The notes: generated by a model from the sequence alone, not told the origin. A stretch of DNA of 64,000 nt from Tetrapisispora phaffii CBS 4417 (GCF_000236905.1 NC_016520.1:1-64000), one strand, 5' to 3'. Counted from the first letter of the stretch, positions 1 to 9,360 are shown. Program-made: numbers and translations.

Positions 1-18
1 ACCCAGTAACAATATACT

Positions 19-198
19 ATGTTTATATGGAAGTCAAGAAAAAGCCAAACAGAAGCCAAGGACCCGCGTAAGTTTGATGTTTCTTTCACTGTTATAAAAT
101 GTGACACAATTAATGAGCTTTATAAGAGTATAGTTATTGCAGGTGACGGAAATAGTTGGGTCTCATCCTTGAAGAAAACAGTTAAGAGAATTAACTGA
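19..198 (+). CDS. Small unidentified reading frame at the left edge
   Basis: A 59-codon ATG-initiated frame, preceded by an in-frame stop at 7-9. The product is basic, with a Lys/Arg-rich first third and a mixed remainder, and has no signal peptide or membrane segment. I do not recognise it. It is on the same strand as the frames at 416 and 841, so the three could be remnants of one accessory gene or separate small genes. Chance occurrence is quite possible at this length. Confidence 0.2.
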   Translation: MFIWKSRKSQTEAKDPRKFDVSFTVIKCDTINELYKSIVIAGDGNSWVSSLKKTVKRIN

Positions 199-415
199 TT
201 ACATTATACCCAATTCACCTGCATTACTGCAATTGGCAACGATGATGTCAATACATTATACGTCTCTTCACCCTTTCGGATGTCTAATTGTAAAAATAGG
301 TTTATGTGGATATAAATAAAACTAAGAAAATAGATTTTAGAAAAGCTACAACCAACAAATACAAGCACGTTACTTGGTCGAACCATTAAGGAGAAAAACA
401 AACAGTCCAAAGAAA

Positions 416-835
416 ATGCTTGACAGGAGGTTTGCCGATGGTACAGATCATTTGAATCCTATTAAATCGGTGGAATATCTTTCTCTGTATCGGGACGATT
501 ATACCCCTGTTATATTTCTCAAATGCAGTTATGAGAATGCCAAGAGGACTGCCAAACTCGTGGCAATTGAAAGAAAACAATGGGATGATAATATTTTTCT
601 AAAGTTCTCTCCACACATATTTTATTCGTATTTGAAATATCCTGTTGAATTTGTAATATGGAGGATCAAAGGTTCTGTATATGCTCAACTGAAAGTATGC
701 GGTGGATCAGATCCAAAAATCTCTGCTACTATGTTTGATTATATGAGGGATCAGTATTTAGAATGTAGGGGCTATAAATTAGTAAATCATCGAGGGGGAT
801 TCGGATGTTATATTAATAGAACCACTAGAAGGTAG
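416..835 (+). CDS. Hypothetical protein, 139 aa, function unknown
   Basis: The frame opens upstream with a TTG, but the first ATG is at 416, so I start there. The 139-residue product is basic and soluble-looking, with no signal peptide and no clear membrane segment. It has a mixed, coding-like composition rich in aromatic residues, with several Tyr and Phe clusters in its middle third and a Gly-rich turn near the C-terminus. I recognise no family. It lies in the accessory left end, upstream of the minus-strand membrane protein at 1097-2233. Coding-like composition supports a real gene or a recent relic. The function is unknown. Confidence 0.45.
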   Translation: MLDRRFADGTDHLNPIKSVEYLSLYRDDYTPVIFLKCSYENAKRTAKLVAIERKQWDDNIFLKFSPHIFYSYLKYPVEFVIWRIKGSVYAQLKVCGGSDPKISATMFDYMRDQYLECRGYKLVNHRGGFGCYINRTTRR

Positions 836-840
836 GAAAG

Positions 841-957
841 ATGAAGATTTATACTAACAGTATTGAAGAAGCTCCTCCATCCTATGATACTATTTCAGAT
901 GTATCCATACAAGAAGATCAAGTAGTATATAGATATGATTACGTACACAGACTATAA
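841..957 (+). CDS. Small frame, 38 aa, with a PPSY motif
   Basis: An ATG frame beginning 5 bases after the stop of the 139-aa frame and in a different phase. It encodes 38 residues including Pro-Pro-Ser-Tyr, which fits the PPxY consensus bound by WW domains of Rsp5-type ubiquitin ligases. An in-frame stop immediately upstream excludes a simple fusion with the preceding gene. It could be a small gene, the remnant of a longer one, or chance. Confidence 0.2.
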   Translation: MKIYTNSIEEAPPSYDTISDVSIQEDQVVYRYDYVHRL

Positions 958-1096
958 ATATATATATATTCCTAGTTTATAGCAAATAAATTGCAATTTA
1001 AATCTGTTCTGCCGAATAATTATACACTATTGGCATATCTTCTAAAACTGCTGACATTTGAATTCTGACCTTGCTCAAACTCAGGATTTGGCATTT

Positions 1097-2233
1097 CTAA
1101 ACCTTGTGTGTTCGAGGCTTCTGCATCGTTACTAGTGTCATGAGATACATCAGAGCTGTGCTTATTTTCGTCCGAGCTTTCTTCCTCGTTATTTTTTTTC
1201 TCCAGGGCAAGAACCACAGAAGAGAGATATGCCAATACAATGCTATCACATTTAAAAAGCATATAACGCAAAAGAACACCAAAAGTCCAAATGCAACTTC
1301 TACTCCTGTAGAGGCACTGTCATTGTAGATATCTTTAAATAACCCGGAAATAAATATTGATGTAAATACAATCAGTGTTACAAAAATACCACGGAATGAA
1401 CCAACTCTTAGCTGATATAACCATTTTAACTGCTCCTCGACTTTACTAAAGTAATTCAATAATTTATCCCATTTTAATTGTGATTCTTCAATCGACTGTA
1501 ATATACTACAGCAGCAATTAACGATCCCTTCATTTTTTTTGTATGTCAATTTTTGCTCATTTAAAAAACGTAAAATTGGCTCATTTCCAGTTGTCTGGGA
1601 ATTGACACATTTTTTAAAATCTCTCCTTAGAAATAGCAGTTTTTTGAAATGCTTTGTATTTAAAGAAAAAATTGAGTCATTTTGTAGTTCTATGCTTTCA
1701 ATTTTTTTCTCTAAATTCTGGAAGAATTCGTTTACTGATATCCTATCATAATTAACTACCAATTTCAGAAAGGCATAAGGAAACTGATCCTTCAAACTGT
1801 GCAAGTCCATAAAATTGGCTCCAACAATGGGTACCGGGCCGTTATCATTTTTAAAAAACACAATTGTGCACTTTTGCATTTGCATTAACTGAATTTCAGC
1901 ACCTAATTTTTCTGGCTCCTCCTTTAATGTTCTAGGCAGTGTGGTGCCATTAAATAAAAAGTATGTCTGCTCGAACTCGGTTGAGTATATGTCTCTAACA
2001 TTTTCTATTTCAAATGAGGGAAGCGCTATCTGTTTTACGTCGTAGTACTTGTGCAAAAAAAGAACTGCATAATCGTTGTTAATTAGAATATTTTGAAGTC
2101 TATCACCAATATGTCTTTTATTATAAATATTTTCTTCAATTGGTCTCGAGCCACCTTCATGTACCTCATCAGTTGAAGAACTACCTGTTGTTTGGATGGT
2201 ATATAAGGTTGCGATTGGTTGTTGTTCTGGCAT
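1097..2233 (-). CDS. Two-transmembrane protein of unknown function with apparent C-terminal frameshift
   Basis: The start is an ATG at 2233. The open frame encodes 378 residues: a soluble N-terminal region of about 270 residues with Lys/Glu-rich helical stretches, then two strongly hydrophobic segments near residues 280-300 and 312-338. The two-helix C-terminal layout recalls CorA-like channels, but I see no GMN signature, so no assignment is made. The last 30 or so residues turn abruptly into Lys/Arg/Thr-rich sequence after a run of eight A (minus strand, about 1194-1201). The neighbouring phase, ending at 1020, reads an acidic Glu/Asp/Ser/Asn tail instead. That switch suggests a one-base indel in the homopolymer, real or from sequencing. 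The gene itself is likely real. Confidence 0.55.
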   Translation of the reverse strand: MPEQQPIATLYTIQTTGSSSTDEVHEGGSRPIEENIYNKRHIGDRLQNILINNDYAVLFLHKYYDVKQIALPSFEIENVRDIYSTEFEQTYFLFNGTTLPRTLKEEPEKLGAEIQLMQMQKCTIVFFKNDNGPVPIVGANFMDLHSLKDQFPYAFLKLVVNYDRISVNEFFQNLEKKIESIELQNDSIFSLNTKHFKKLLFLRRDFKKCVNSQTTGNEPILRFLNEQKLTYKKNEGIVNCCCSILQSIEESQLKWDKLLNYFSKVEEQLKWLYQLRVGSFRGIFVTLIVFTSIFISGLFKDIYNDSASTGVEVAFGLLVFFCVICFLNVIALYWHISLLWFLPWRKKITRKKARTKISTALMYLMTLVTMQKPRTHKV

Positions 2234-3047
2234 TGTTGCGATGCTCGGCTTATTTTCCTATGCTTTATTATTTTATAACGGAAATTAAAGAATTAAGTAA
2301 ATATAAATTGAAGTATTAAGTAAATATAAATCATAGAATCCTCAGGGTTTAAATACCAAATATTTCTACAAATCTTAAACTAAGGATTTGCGTTTGCGCA
2401 TGCAATGGCTGCCATGCTAAACTGAAATAGTACCAGAGATCTTTGTGTCACGGCACTCGGATCTGTCACTTGCCGGTAAATCCTCGGAGAATTTACCGTC
2501 TCCCCGCCTTTTCGTCTTCCCTGTTCTCTCGCTCCATTGCCCACCAAATATTTGAAATTCAACACACAGTACAACTTGTTACCCGCAGTTACAGTTATGC
2601 GCCCGCGCGGTGTGACACTTGGAAAACAGAAAACCACACTGATCGTCGATCACAGTCAGTCACTTGAGTACACCAGCTGATGTTGTATTCTCCAATTTCG
2701 TTGAGATAGTAACTGGGCGTACTGGGAAGATATACTTCTATCAGTGCTGTTGTAATAGTAGTTTGTAATTAGTCGAGTTGTAATTGCTTGTCTTATGTCT
2801 ATATTCATTATATACATTATAGCTGTGTCATGATTGATATACATGCCTTTCTGCATCTCTATGTCTTGCAGTGAGTAAGTATAATTCTGTTAACACATTC
2901 TTACAATGTTACATGACACCCATATCTTTTCACCTGTAACTAAATGTGATCAGTAAGGTTAATTTCTACGCGGTCACAGTGCCGAAAATAGAAATTCAAG
3001 CATTACTCATACTTCAACAAAAATATATTTCTACCATATTTAAGAGA
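2234..3047. other. Non-coding stretch with LTR-like fragment and a hairpin
   Basis: No convincing gene. Near 2293-2330 an 18-bp AT-rich unit is directly repeated. At 2474-2498 an 8-bp perfect inverted repeat with a 9-base loop sits in a locally GC-richer patch. From about 2703 the sequence resembles the 5' part of the LTR-like element at 9361. The short open frames here on both strands look like chance. Confidence 0.5.
2703..2825 (+). mobile_element. LTR-like fragment (5' part)
   Basis: About 120 bp align by eye with 9363-9485 in the same orientation, including the shared segments GTAATAGTA and AGTCGAGTTGTAATTGCTT. Only the 5' part of the 307-bp element at 9361 is present here. It could be a truncated solo LTR, or shared flanking sequence of a duplicated locus. 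Confidence 0.35.
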
Positions 3048-4122
3048 TCAACTACTGCAACCAACTTCTGAACATTGGGCACCATCTTTACCATCATTTC
3101 AGTAGCTATAAACACCACCGTACGTATTGAAATATAACTCTCCATGAAATGCATTTTCTTTACCAATGTCATCATAAACATCAGCAACCCCAGTATGATC
3201 ATTTTTTTCGGCAGCAATACAATATTTCCAACCATGGTTATTATCGAACCAGTCGTAGACAGTAGAATCATATTCTTCTTCTTCTATTTGTCTATCCTCC
3301 GCTACCTCTCTAGAAAGATCAGAATTTGAATCATCATAATTAATTGAAATCCATTCTACATCAACAGCTCCACCATCCCTTTTAAATAATGTGGCATTTT
3401 TAGTATGTCTTGGAGTAGATTCCAAAGAGCCAGGATTACTATCAGAGATAATATCTTGTAACATAACATTCCAATCTTGTCCCATGTGAGCACCTATATG
3501 ATACCCCAAACTTGAATTCCAGTTCAAGATAATATTATTCACACTTGAGGCGTTAAATATATCCCTTTTGACTAGAGCAGAAGCAGAGAGATTTGTTATA
3601 CCAATTAAATTTAGGCCAACACTGGACAATGTGTCTGCTATATAAATCTCAACATCCGGAGCAACTGTTGACAACACATAGCCTTTATTTTCTAAAAAGT
3701 ATTTCTAGTCGACCTTTTTGATGTGGCAGACTGAGATCCACTCCATGTAACTAATTCCAGCCTGCGCAGCTGCGGCAACCAAGATAATGGCTGCGGCAAC
3801 CCAGCCAACCCGGTACAATTGGTGGACAATTAGAAGCAAACCAAGCACCAGCTACCCCGCCGACTGCTACCACAATGTTGTGACTAGCACGCGAAGCAAA
3901 AATTGTCCATTTATTTCTTTTGCACACAGTTACTGTGGATTCTGTTGGCTGTAAAGGAATTAAATTAGAATTCAATGATCGTCTTGAGATAATATCATTA
4001 ATTGCATAGAATAGAAAATAAACTATAATATAACCGATTAAGGCTCGAATATATCTTAAAATTTCGGATTTGCGGAACTTCAAACTAGAACACCATTTTT
4101 CGTTGTTACCCGGTTCTACCAT
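3048..4122 (-). pseudogene. Broken killer-toxin-like precursor: signal-anchored, Kex2 sites
   Basis: A minus-strand gene starting with an ATG at 4122. The first open part has one membrane segment near residues 25-42, a Thr-containing linker, a Lys-Arg at residues 68-69, then a hydrophobic segment near 82-97 followed by a Cys. A frameshift around 3780-3820 moves the coding potential to another phase. That phase then carries an in-frame TAG near 3706, a long open stretch (3677-3099) with two Lys-Arg-Asp sites and N-glycosylation sequons, and an in-frame TGA at 3099-3101 shortly before a Cys-containing end. The layout (anchor, Kex2-type sites, hydrophobic helices, terminal Cys-containing domain) resembles yeast killer preprotoxins and the neighbouring minus-strand gene at 5856-6615. 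Three separate lesions make it a pseudogene. The family assignment is inference. Confidence 0.55.
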
Positions 4123-4414
4123 CTTGAAAACGAGTTATAAAAAAGGATGCGTCTCCAAGTCAAAACGATATTGTGATTGTTGCCAGGGGTTTGACTCTCA
4201 TCTCTGTTAAGTGATAGTTAAAAGGCCAATTTAGAAATAAAGTATAAAACAAGAAAATAAGAACACAAAGTACCATATTTAAGTTGGTTTTATACATTTA
4301 TAAAAATAGTAGTAGATGAAGTTTGTTAACGATTTGTGCAGTAATTAAATGTCTTACTATGAAAAAACTACCGGACGTAGATTCTGGTGGAACCATGTGG
4401 ACAATATTCATATA

Positions 4415-5835
4415 TCCACATCGCTTGCTTACAGTTAAACTATATCAATTGAGCAACATTTATTGAGCTCATTCAATCAACAGGTTCTATCATAAGCTGC
4501 TCATGAGCATAACTATTTGTGCTGCAACTATTGTGTTGTAAGCTGGGTTTTGTATTAGGAAATATTTGATATACAACATCCTGATGCTGTGTCTTTAAAA
4601 CAAATAATGGTTGCAAAAATGACATCAATGGAACCGTGCAGAGACGGGGCCTAGGAAACAGCAACTTAGACGAAGTTACAACATTTTCAATTGGCAATGG
4701 CAATGCAGTCGTCGTCTGGTACCAACACAATTGAGATCCCTGGTAACTGTGCGCTTGGTTGCATCGTTTAGTGCAGTGCAATTGGATGCTGCTCCAGGAA
4801 CACTGCCGAAGTAAATGTGCAGAAAAGTGGAAACGCTTCTCTGATAAGGGAACCGTTTACTATCCCAGCTGAAATTGAAAAGAGAACACCGCGTATGCCC
4901 CACTCCTGAGAGCACCGCCCAACCATATTCTTTCTCTGTAAACGAGGCACACAAAACGCGCAACGTAGTTTTAAACACTTGTGCACGAATATATACTTTT
5001 AAAATCTTTGGTTCTAAAAAATAAATACTGTTAGTAATAGTCGCAGAAGCTCAAGAAGTAGCAATTTTCGTCGGCTTTATAAACATGTCTTGACAGTGCG
5101 GATATCTCTAGCTTCTCTGAAAACAACTACTTCAAGATTGAAAAAAATGTGGTCCATTGCTTTTCCGCGCTGGGAAATCACAATCCATACTAAATAGGAA
5201 ATTGGAAGAACCTGTTGGGAAATACCGTGGTTTTTTCCCTTGGGTCAGCCATGTTTGTCGCTGAAACAGAAGACGCGCGGCATTTCATTTCCCTTTTCGG
5301 CAGAAATAAGAAATTTCGTCATGCTAGAGAGATATCCGCAGAAGGAACTTCTTTTTCCCAGCACTCTCGTTGGGACATCGCGTCTTCCAGAGATATTGCA
5401 GGTGCGGAGTGATGAAGTTACAACCGTTGGTAGTTAGTGCTGCGCAGTACTACGTCAGAGCAAACATAAGTCTCTAATCCACAGTAACCAACGTTCGTTT
5501 AGGTCATTGGCCTATTCAGAAGTCCGAGGAGAACATATTTGTTTCCTGACAACGCAGAAAATGTTAACTACTTCGCAGTATGGGAGCTGTTGCAGCCGAT
5601 ATGCCGTTGCAGGGACACACAATTGCTGCTGGTGCTTCCTAGCCGCCACCATACTGTGAAGTTTTTTCTTTGAGATTCAATTGGCGGATGTTTTATGTTT
5701 TTTAAATGGGCAACGGTTGCGAAAATATGATGATTAAACAATGCTTACACTCCTATGGACTGAGCATCCGTTTAATAAAACTCTATAGCAATAAACATGT
5801 TTGCTTCTATGGACGTAGTTGGTAGAATGAATGAA
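4415..5835. repeat. Subtelomere-like repeat, copy 1 (about 1.4 kb)
   Basis: Closely matches 6788-8147 in the same orientation. The best conserved part is 5250-5440 against 7570-7750, and the copies end at the same motif ending GAATGAATGAA. The repeat has higher GC than its surroundings and short open frames in several phases, none convincing as genes. It carries an exact match to the 11-bp ARS consensus (WTTTAYRTTTW) at 5691-5701. It ends exactly at the assembly gap at 5836. It separates the minus-strand pseudogene from whatever lies in the gap. Confidence 0.8.
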
Positions 5836-5855
5836 NNNNNNNNNNNNNNNNNNNN
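5836..5855. other. Assembly gap (20 N)
   Basis: Twenty N bases. The gap truncates the 3' end of the minus-strand gene at 5856-6615 and sits exactly at the right end of repeat copy 1. In copy 2 that position is followed by the promoter of the K1-like gene. The true size of the gap is unknown. Confidence 0.99.
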
Positions 5856-6615
5856 CTACAGATAAGTTAGATTGTAGAACAGTTAATGTAGGTAAGCCTG
5901 AAAGCTGTGCCATAGCCGCCGTAATATTTTGTACATTTAAAAGATATTCTGCTGCAAGCTCAGTATCTCGTTTCCGCCAGGCATCATTGATTGATGATAA
6001 CCATGCACGATCAGCACTATTAATATATTCGTAATTGAAAGCTGCCTTATTGACTGTTGCCATCGTACCAACTGCCGTAGCAACACACCCGGTTACACAT
6101 CCAGCTTTATCAGCAGTTCCAGCACTACCTTGCGACCAATTTATACATGATTGTGCTGTACCCCAAAGGCTAATTCCTGTTATAACCAACTTAACTGCAG
6201 CAAGAGTCCACCATAAATATGCTACACGTTTACCGAGCGGTGATAATGTGGTAGTTGTAGTACTTGTGGTCAAAGTGGGTATATCAGAATTTTGTGGTTC
6301 CGGATATACCCATCCTGTTGTATAATGATTACTATCAGAAGTATTACTGTTTAAAGGAACGTTCAAAGGCAGTAAATCAATAAAGCTTTCGTGACGCTTA
6401 ACTATATCTTTAGTCAAGTGCAGTCTAATTTCCTCGATAAATAAAGTGTTTTCTTTTTCTATTGTATTCAATGTTCGGCTAGTTTGGACTACAGACCACA
6501 ATGCAACTAAGATGAATATTAAGAGTAAATATAACAAAAATTGAATTGCATCACGCCTAAATCTTAGCGATGTCTCTTCCTCCGTAGACCCTCCCTGTTG
6601 ACGTGAAGGCTCCAT
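5856..6615 (-). CDS. Signal-anchored, Kex2-site precursor of unknown function (partial, 3' end in gap)
   Basis: The start is the ATG at 6615; the frame extends further upstream only through TTG codons. About 253 residues are visible before the gap. In order: a short charged N-terminus, one strong membrane segment (24-43), a glycosylatable linker with a run of Thr (about 117-124), Lys-Arg at 129-130, a hydrophobic helix (131-152), Cys 157, 173 and 177, a second hydrophobic helix (about 174-187), and another Lys-Arg at 215-216. The order of anchor, Thr linker, Lys-Arg and hydrophobic pair with Cys matches the pseudogene at 3048-4122. It also recalls the alpha part of the K1-like precursor at 8390. 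It could be a toxin-like precursor or an immunity/partner protein. The C-terminus is missing. Confidence 0.55.
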
Positions 6616-6787
6616 AATGCTTAGCAACAATAGTGTCGCTATAAGAAGTAGTACTAAAAATACAAATTCATGCCTCTTCTTATTCTTTGTCTACTATCAT
6701 ACATATCACAAAACATGTGCTTATCACAAAACATGTGCTCCTTTTATATGTTTATCTTTGTAGACGCAATCGATTGATATTCTTGCA

Positions 6788-8147
6788 TCCACGTCGCTTG
6801 CTTACAGTTAAACTTTATCAATTGAGTAACATTTATTGAGCTCATTCAATCAACAGGTTCTATCATAAGCTGCTCATGAGCATAGCTATTTGTGCTGTAA
6901 CTAAAGAGTGGTAAACTGCTTTGTATTATGAAATATTTGATATACAACATGCTGATGCTGTGTCTTTAAAACAAATAATGGTTGCAAAAATGACATCAAT
7001 GGAACCGTGCAGAGACGGGGCCTAGGAAACAGCAACTTAGACGAAGTTACAACATTTTCAATTGGCAATGGCAATGCAGTTGTCGTCTGGGTACCAACAC
7101 AATTGAGATCCCCTGGGTAACTGTGCGCTTGGTTGCATCGTTTAGTGCAGTGCAATTGGNNNNNNNNNNNNNNNNNNNNGCTGAAATTGAAAAGAGAACA
7201 CCGCGTATGCCCCACTCCTGAGAGCACCGCCCAACCATATTCTTTCTCTGTAAACGAGGCACACAAAACGCGCAACGTAGTTTTAAACACTTGTGCACGA
7301 ATATATACTTTTAAAATCTTTGGTTCTAAAAAATAAATACTGTTAGTAATAGTCGCAGAAGCTCAAGAAGTAGCAATTTTCGTCGGCTTTATAAACATGT
7401 CTTGACAGTGCGGATACCTCTAGCTTCTCTGAAAACAACTACTTCAAGATTAAAAAAAATGTCGTCCACTGCTTTTTCGCGCTGGGCAATCACAATCCGT
7501 ACTAAATAGGAAATTTGGAGAACCTGTTGTGAAAACACCGTGCTTTTTCCCCTTGGGCCAGCCATGTTTGTCGCTGAAGAGGAAGACGCGCGGCATTTCA
7601 TTTCCCTTTTCGGCAGAAATAAGAAATTTCGTCATGCTAGAGAGATATCCGCAGAAGGAACTTCTTTTTCCCAGCACTCTCGTTGGGACATCGCGTCTTC
7701 CAGAGATATTGCAGGTGCGGAGTGATGAAGTTACAACCGTTGGTAGTTAGCGATGCGCAGTACTATGTCGGAGCAACATAAGACTCTAATCCACAGTAAC
7801 CAACGTTCGTTTAGGCCATTGGCCTATTTAGAAGTCCGAGGAGAACATATTTGTTTCCTGACAACGCAGAAAATGTTAACTACTTCGCAGTATGGGAGCT
7901 GTTGCAGCCGATATGCCGTTGCAGGGACACACAATTGCTGCTGGTGCTTCCTAGCCGCCACCATACTGTGAAGTTTTTTCTTTGAGATTCAATTGACAGA
8001 TGTTTTATGTTTTTTAAATGGGCAACGGTTGCGAAAATATGATGATTAAACAATGCTTACACTCCTATGGACTGAGCATCCGTTTAATAAAACTCTATAG
8101 CAATAAACATGTTTGCTTCTATGGACGTAGTTGGTAGAATGAATGAA
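6788..8147. repeat. Subtelomere-like repeat, copy 2 (with gap)
   Basis: Second copy of the 4415-5835 repeat, in the same orientation. A 20-N gap at 7160-7179 stands where copy 1 has roughly 85 bases. The ARS-consensus match is retained at 8003-8013. Immediately to the right is the 5' region of the K1-like killer gene, and to the left lies the minus-strand signal-anchored gene. The copies differ by scattered substitutions and small indels, so this is not simply one contig placed twice. Confidence 0.8.
7160..7179. other. Assembly gap (20 N)
   Basis: Twenty N bases inside repeat copy 2. Comparison with copy 1 suggests roughly 85 bases belong here. Confidence 0.99.
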
Positions 8148-8389
8148 TTATATATACTAGATACAGATCTGTTTTGCGAAGAATTTATGCAGAGTGAGAC
8201 GCTTCTAAGCGACAGATAAATAGTTGGCAAAAAATAACTTACTTTCTTTCTTTTTAGTGCAGATTTTTCATGTATAAAGAGGCTCAACTTTCAAATGTAG
8301 AACATATAATCTTTCTTCCAGAAATATTTCTTTTTGTCATAAAAGTAAGATAAAGAAAGGCAAACATATATTTGGTAAAACAGGTCAAT

Positions 8390-9322
8390 ATGAGAGTTGT
8401 TGGAATTTTTACTGTTTTGGTAAGTGTTTTAGTGTTTGCTGACGCATCTTTTCCCAGTTACGACCAAATAGCGCTGATAACGAGTTCATGGGCATACGCA
8501 TATTTTGATTCCGCCAACCCAGTATTGGTTAAGCTAGCTTGGTGGGGTGCTTTTCTTGCTTCCGATGGAGGGCCAATTGCATGGATTGAACAGATGCAGG
8601 ACACCTGTGACGCTTGTAAATCCAAACATGAGGATCCTGCCAACACTGATTGCAGAAAGGGCATTTACGCTTTAGTGAAAGGTGCAATTAAAAATGTGGT
8701 AACAGGAGCATTGGGTTGGCATAGTGGTCTAGGCCCTAATGGTGAATTTTTAGATGGTTACTTTAATAAGAGAACCGTTTTAACTCTTAGCAATCATACT
8801 AATAGCTTGGGTCAAATACATGCTGGAATAGCAGCAGCTTTTGTCGAAAATGGAGGAGTATTAATTAGAAATGATCTGTCAAAATTAGAAGTCAGAGATA
8901 ATGACAGCAGCAGTGATATCATCGTCCAAGTGCATAATAATACTTCCGGTTTTTCTTATGATGCAATTATAAGACCCAAGAATGAAACTTGTGGAACTTT
9001 ATTAATTGGGTCGTCAATGAATTCTTCTAGTGTTTCCAAGCGAAACCCCGTGAAACTTTATCCTCTTTGTGAGGGTTATTTTGCTACTGATTATTGTGCA
9101 AATCAAAAACAATGGGCAGGTTTTTACAGCAGTAACGAACTAGAAGCCCAAATAAACGAAATCGTTCAAAATGATGTAACTGGGGGATGGCAAACAGATT
9201 TCTTAAAACTGTATACGTTTCAGGAAGATGGAAAGGATCAAGATTGGCAACTGTCCATTCGTATGTATTATGTGCAAGAAGGAGTGAATGCTTATTGGGA
9301 TTCATGTGATACAGGAAGTTAG
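8390..9322 (+). CDS. K1-like killer preprotoxin homologue (chromosomal)
   Basis: The first ATG is at 8390; the upstream extension uses a TTG. The 310-residue product begins with a clear signal peptide (hydrophobic 3-16, likely cleavage near residues 19-20). An alpha-like region follows, with two hydrophobic segments (about 44-66 and 91-110) flanking Cys73, Cys76 and Cys88. Next are Kex2-type Lys-Arg at 127-128, a glycosylatable spacer with several N-X-S/T sequons, a second Lys-Arg at 217-218, and a 92-residue beta-like C-terminal part with Cys227, Cys236 and Cys306, ending in a Cys-Asp-Thr-Gly motif. Cysteine spacing, processing sites and length match the S. cerevisiae K1 preprotoxin. K1 is normally carried by a dsRNA satellite, but chromosomal K1-like genes are known in related yeasts. 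The frame is intact. Activity cannot be judged from sequence. Confidence 0.85.
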   Translation: MRVVGIFTVLVSVLVFADASFPSYDQIALITSSWAYAYFDSANPVLVKLAWWGAFLASDGGPIAWIEQMQDTCDACKSKHEDPANTDCRKGIYALVKGAIKNVVTGALGWHSGLGPNGEFLDGYFNKRTVLTLSNHTNSLGQIHAGIAAAFVENGGVLIRNDLSKLEVRDNDSSSDIIVQVHNNTSGFSYDAIIRPKNETCGTLLIGSSMNSSSVSKRNPVKLYPLCEGYFATDYCANQKQWAGFYSSNELEAQINEIVQNDVTGGWQTDFLKLYTFQEDGKDQDWQLSIRMYYVQEGVNAYWDSCDTGS

Positions 9323-9360
9323 ATGTCTTTCTTTATTTTTATATTTAACTTATTGATTAT

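Noticed and set aside
4473..4986. Overlapping minus-strand frames in the repeat, also seen in copy 2
   Set aside because: They are not kept in the same phase along both copies, lack family features and begin with mixed codons; repeat conservation explains their recurrence.
5215..5437. Two overlapping plus-strand frames conserved in both repeat copies
   Set aside because: Both phases are equally conserved because the DNA itself is near-identical; no evidence favours translation.
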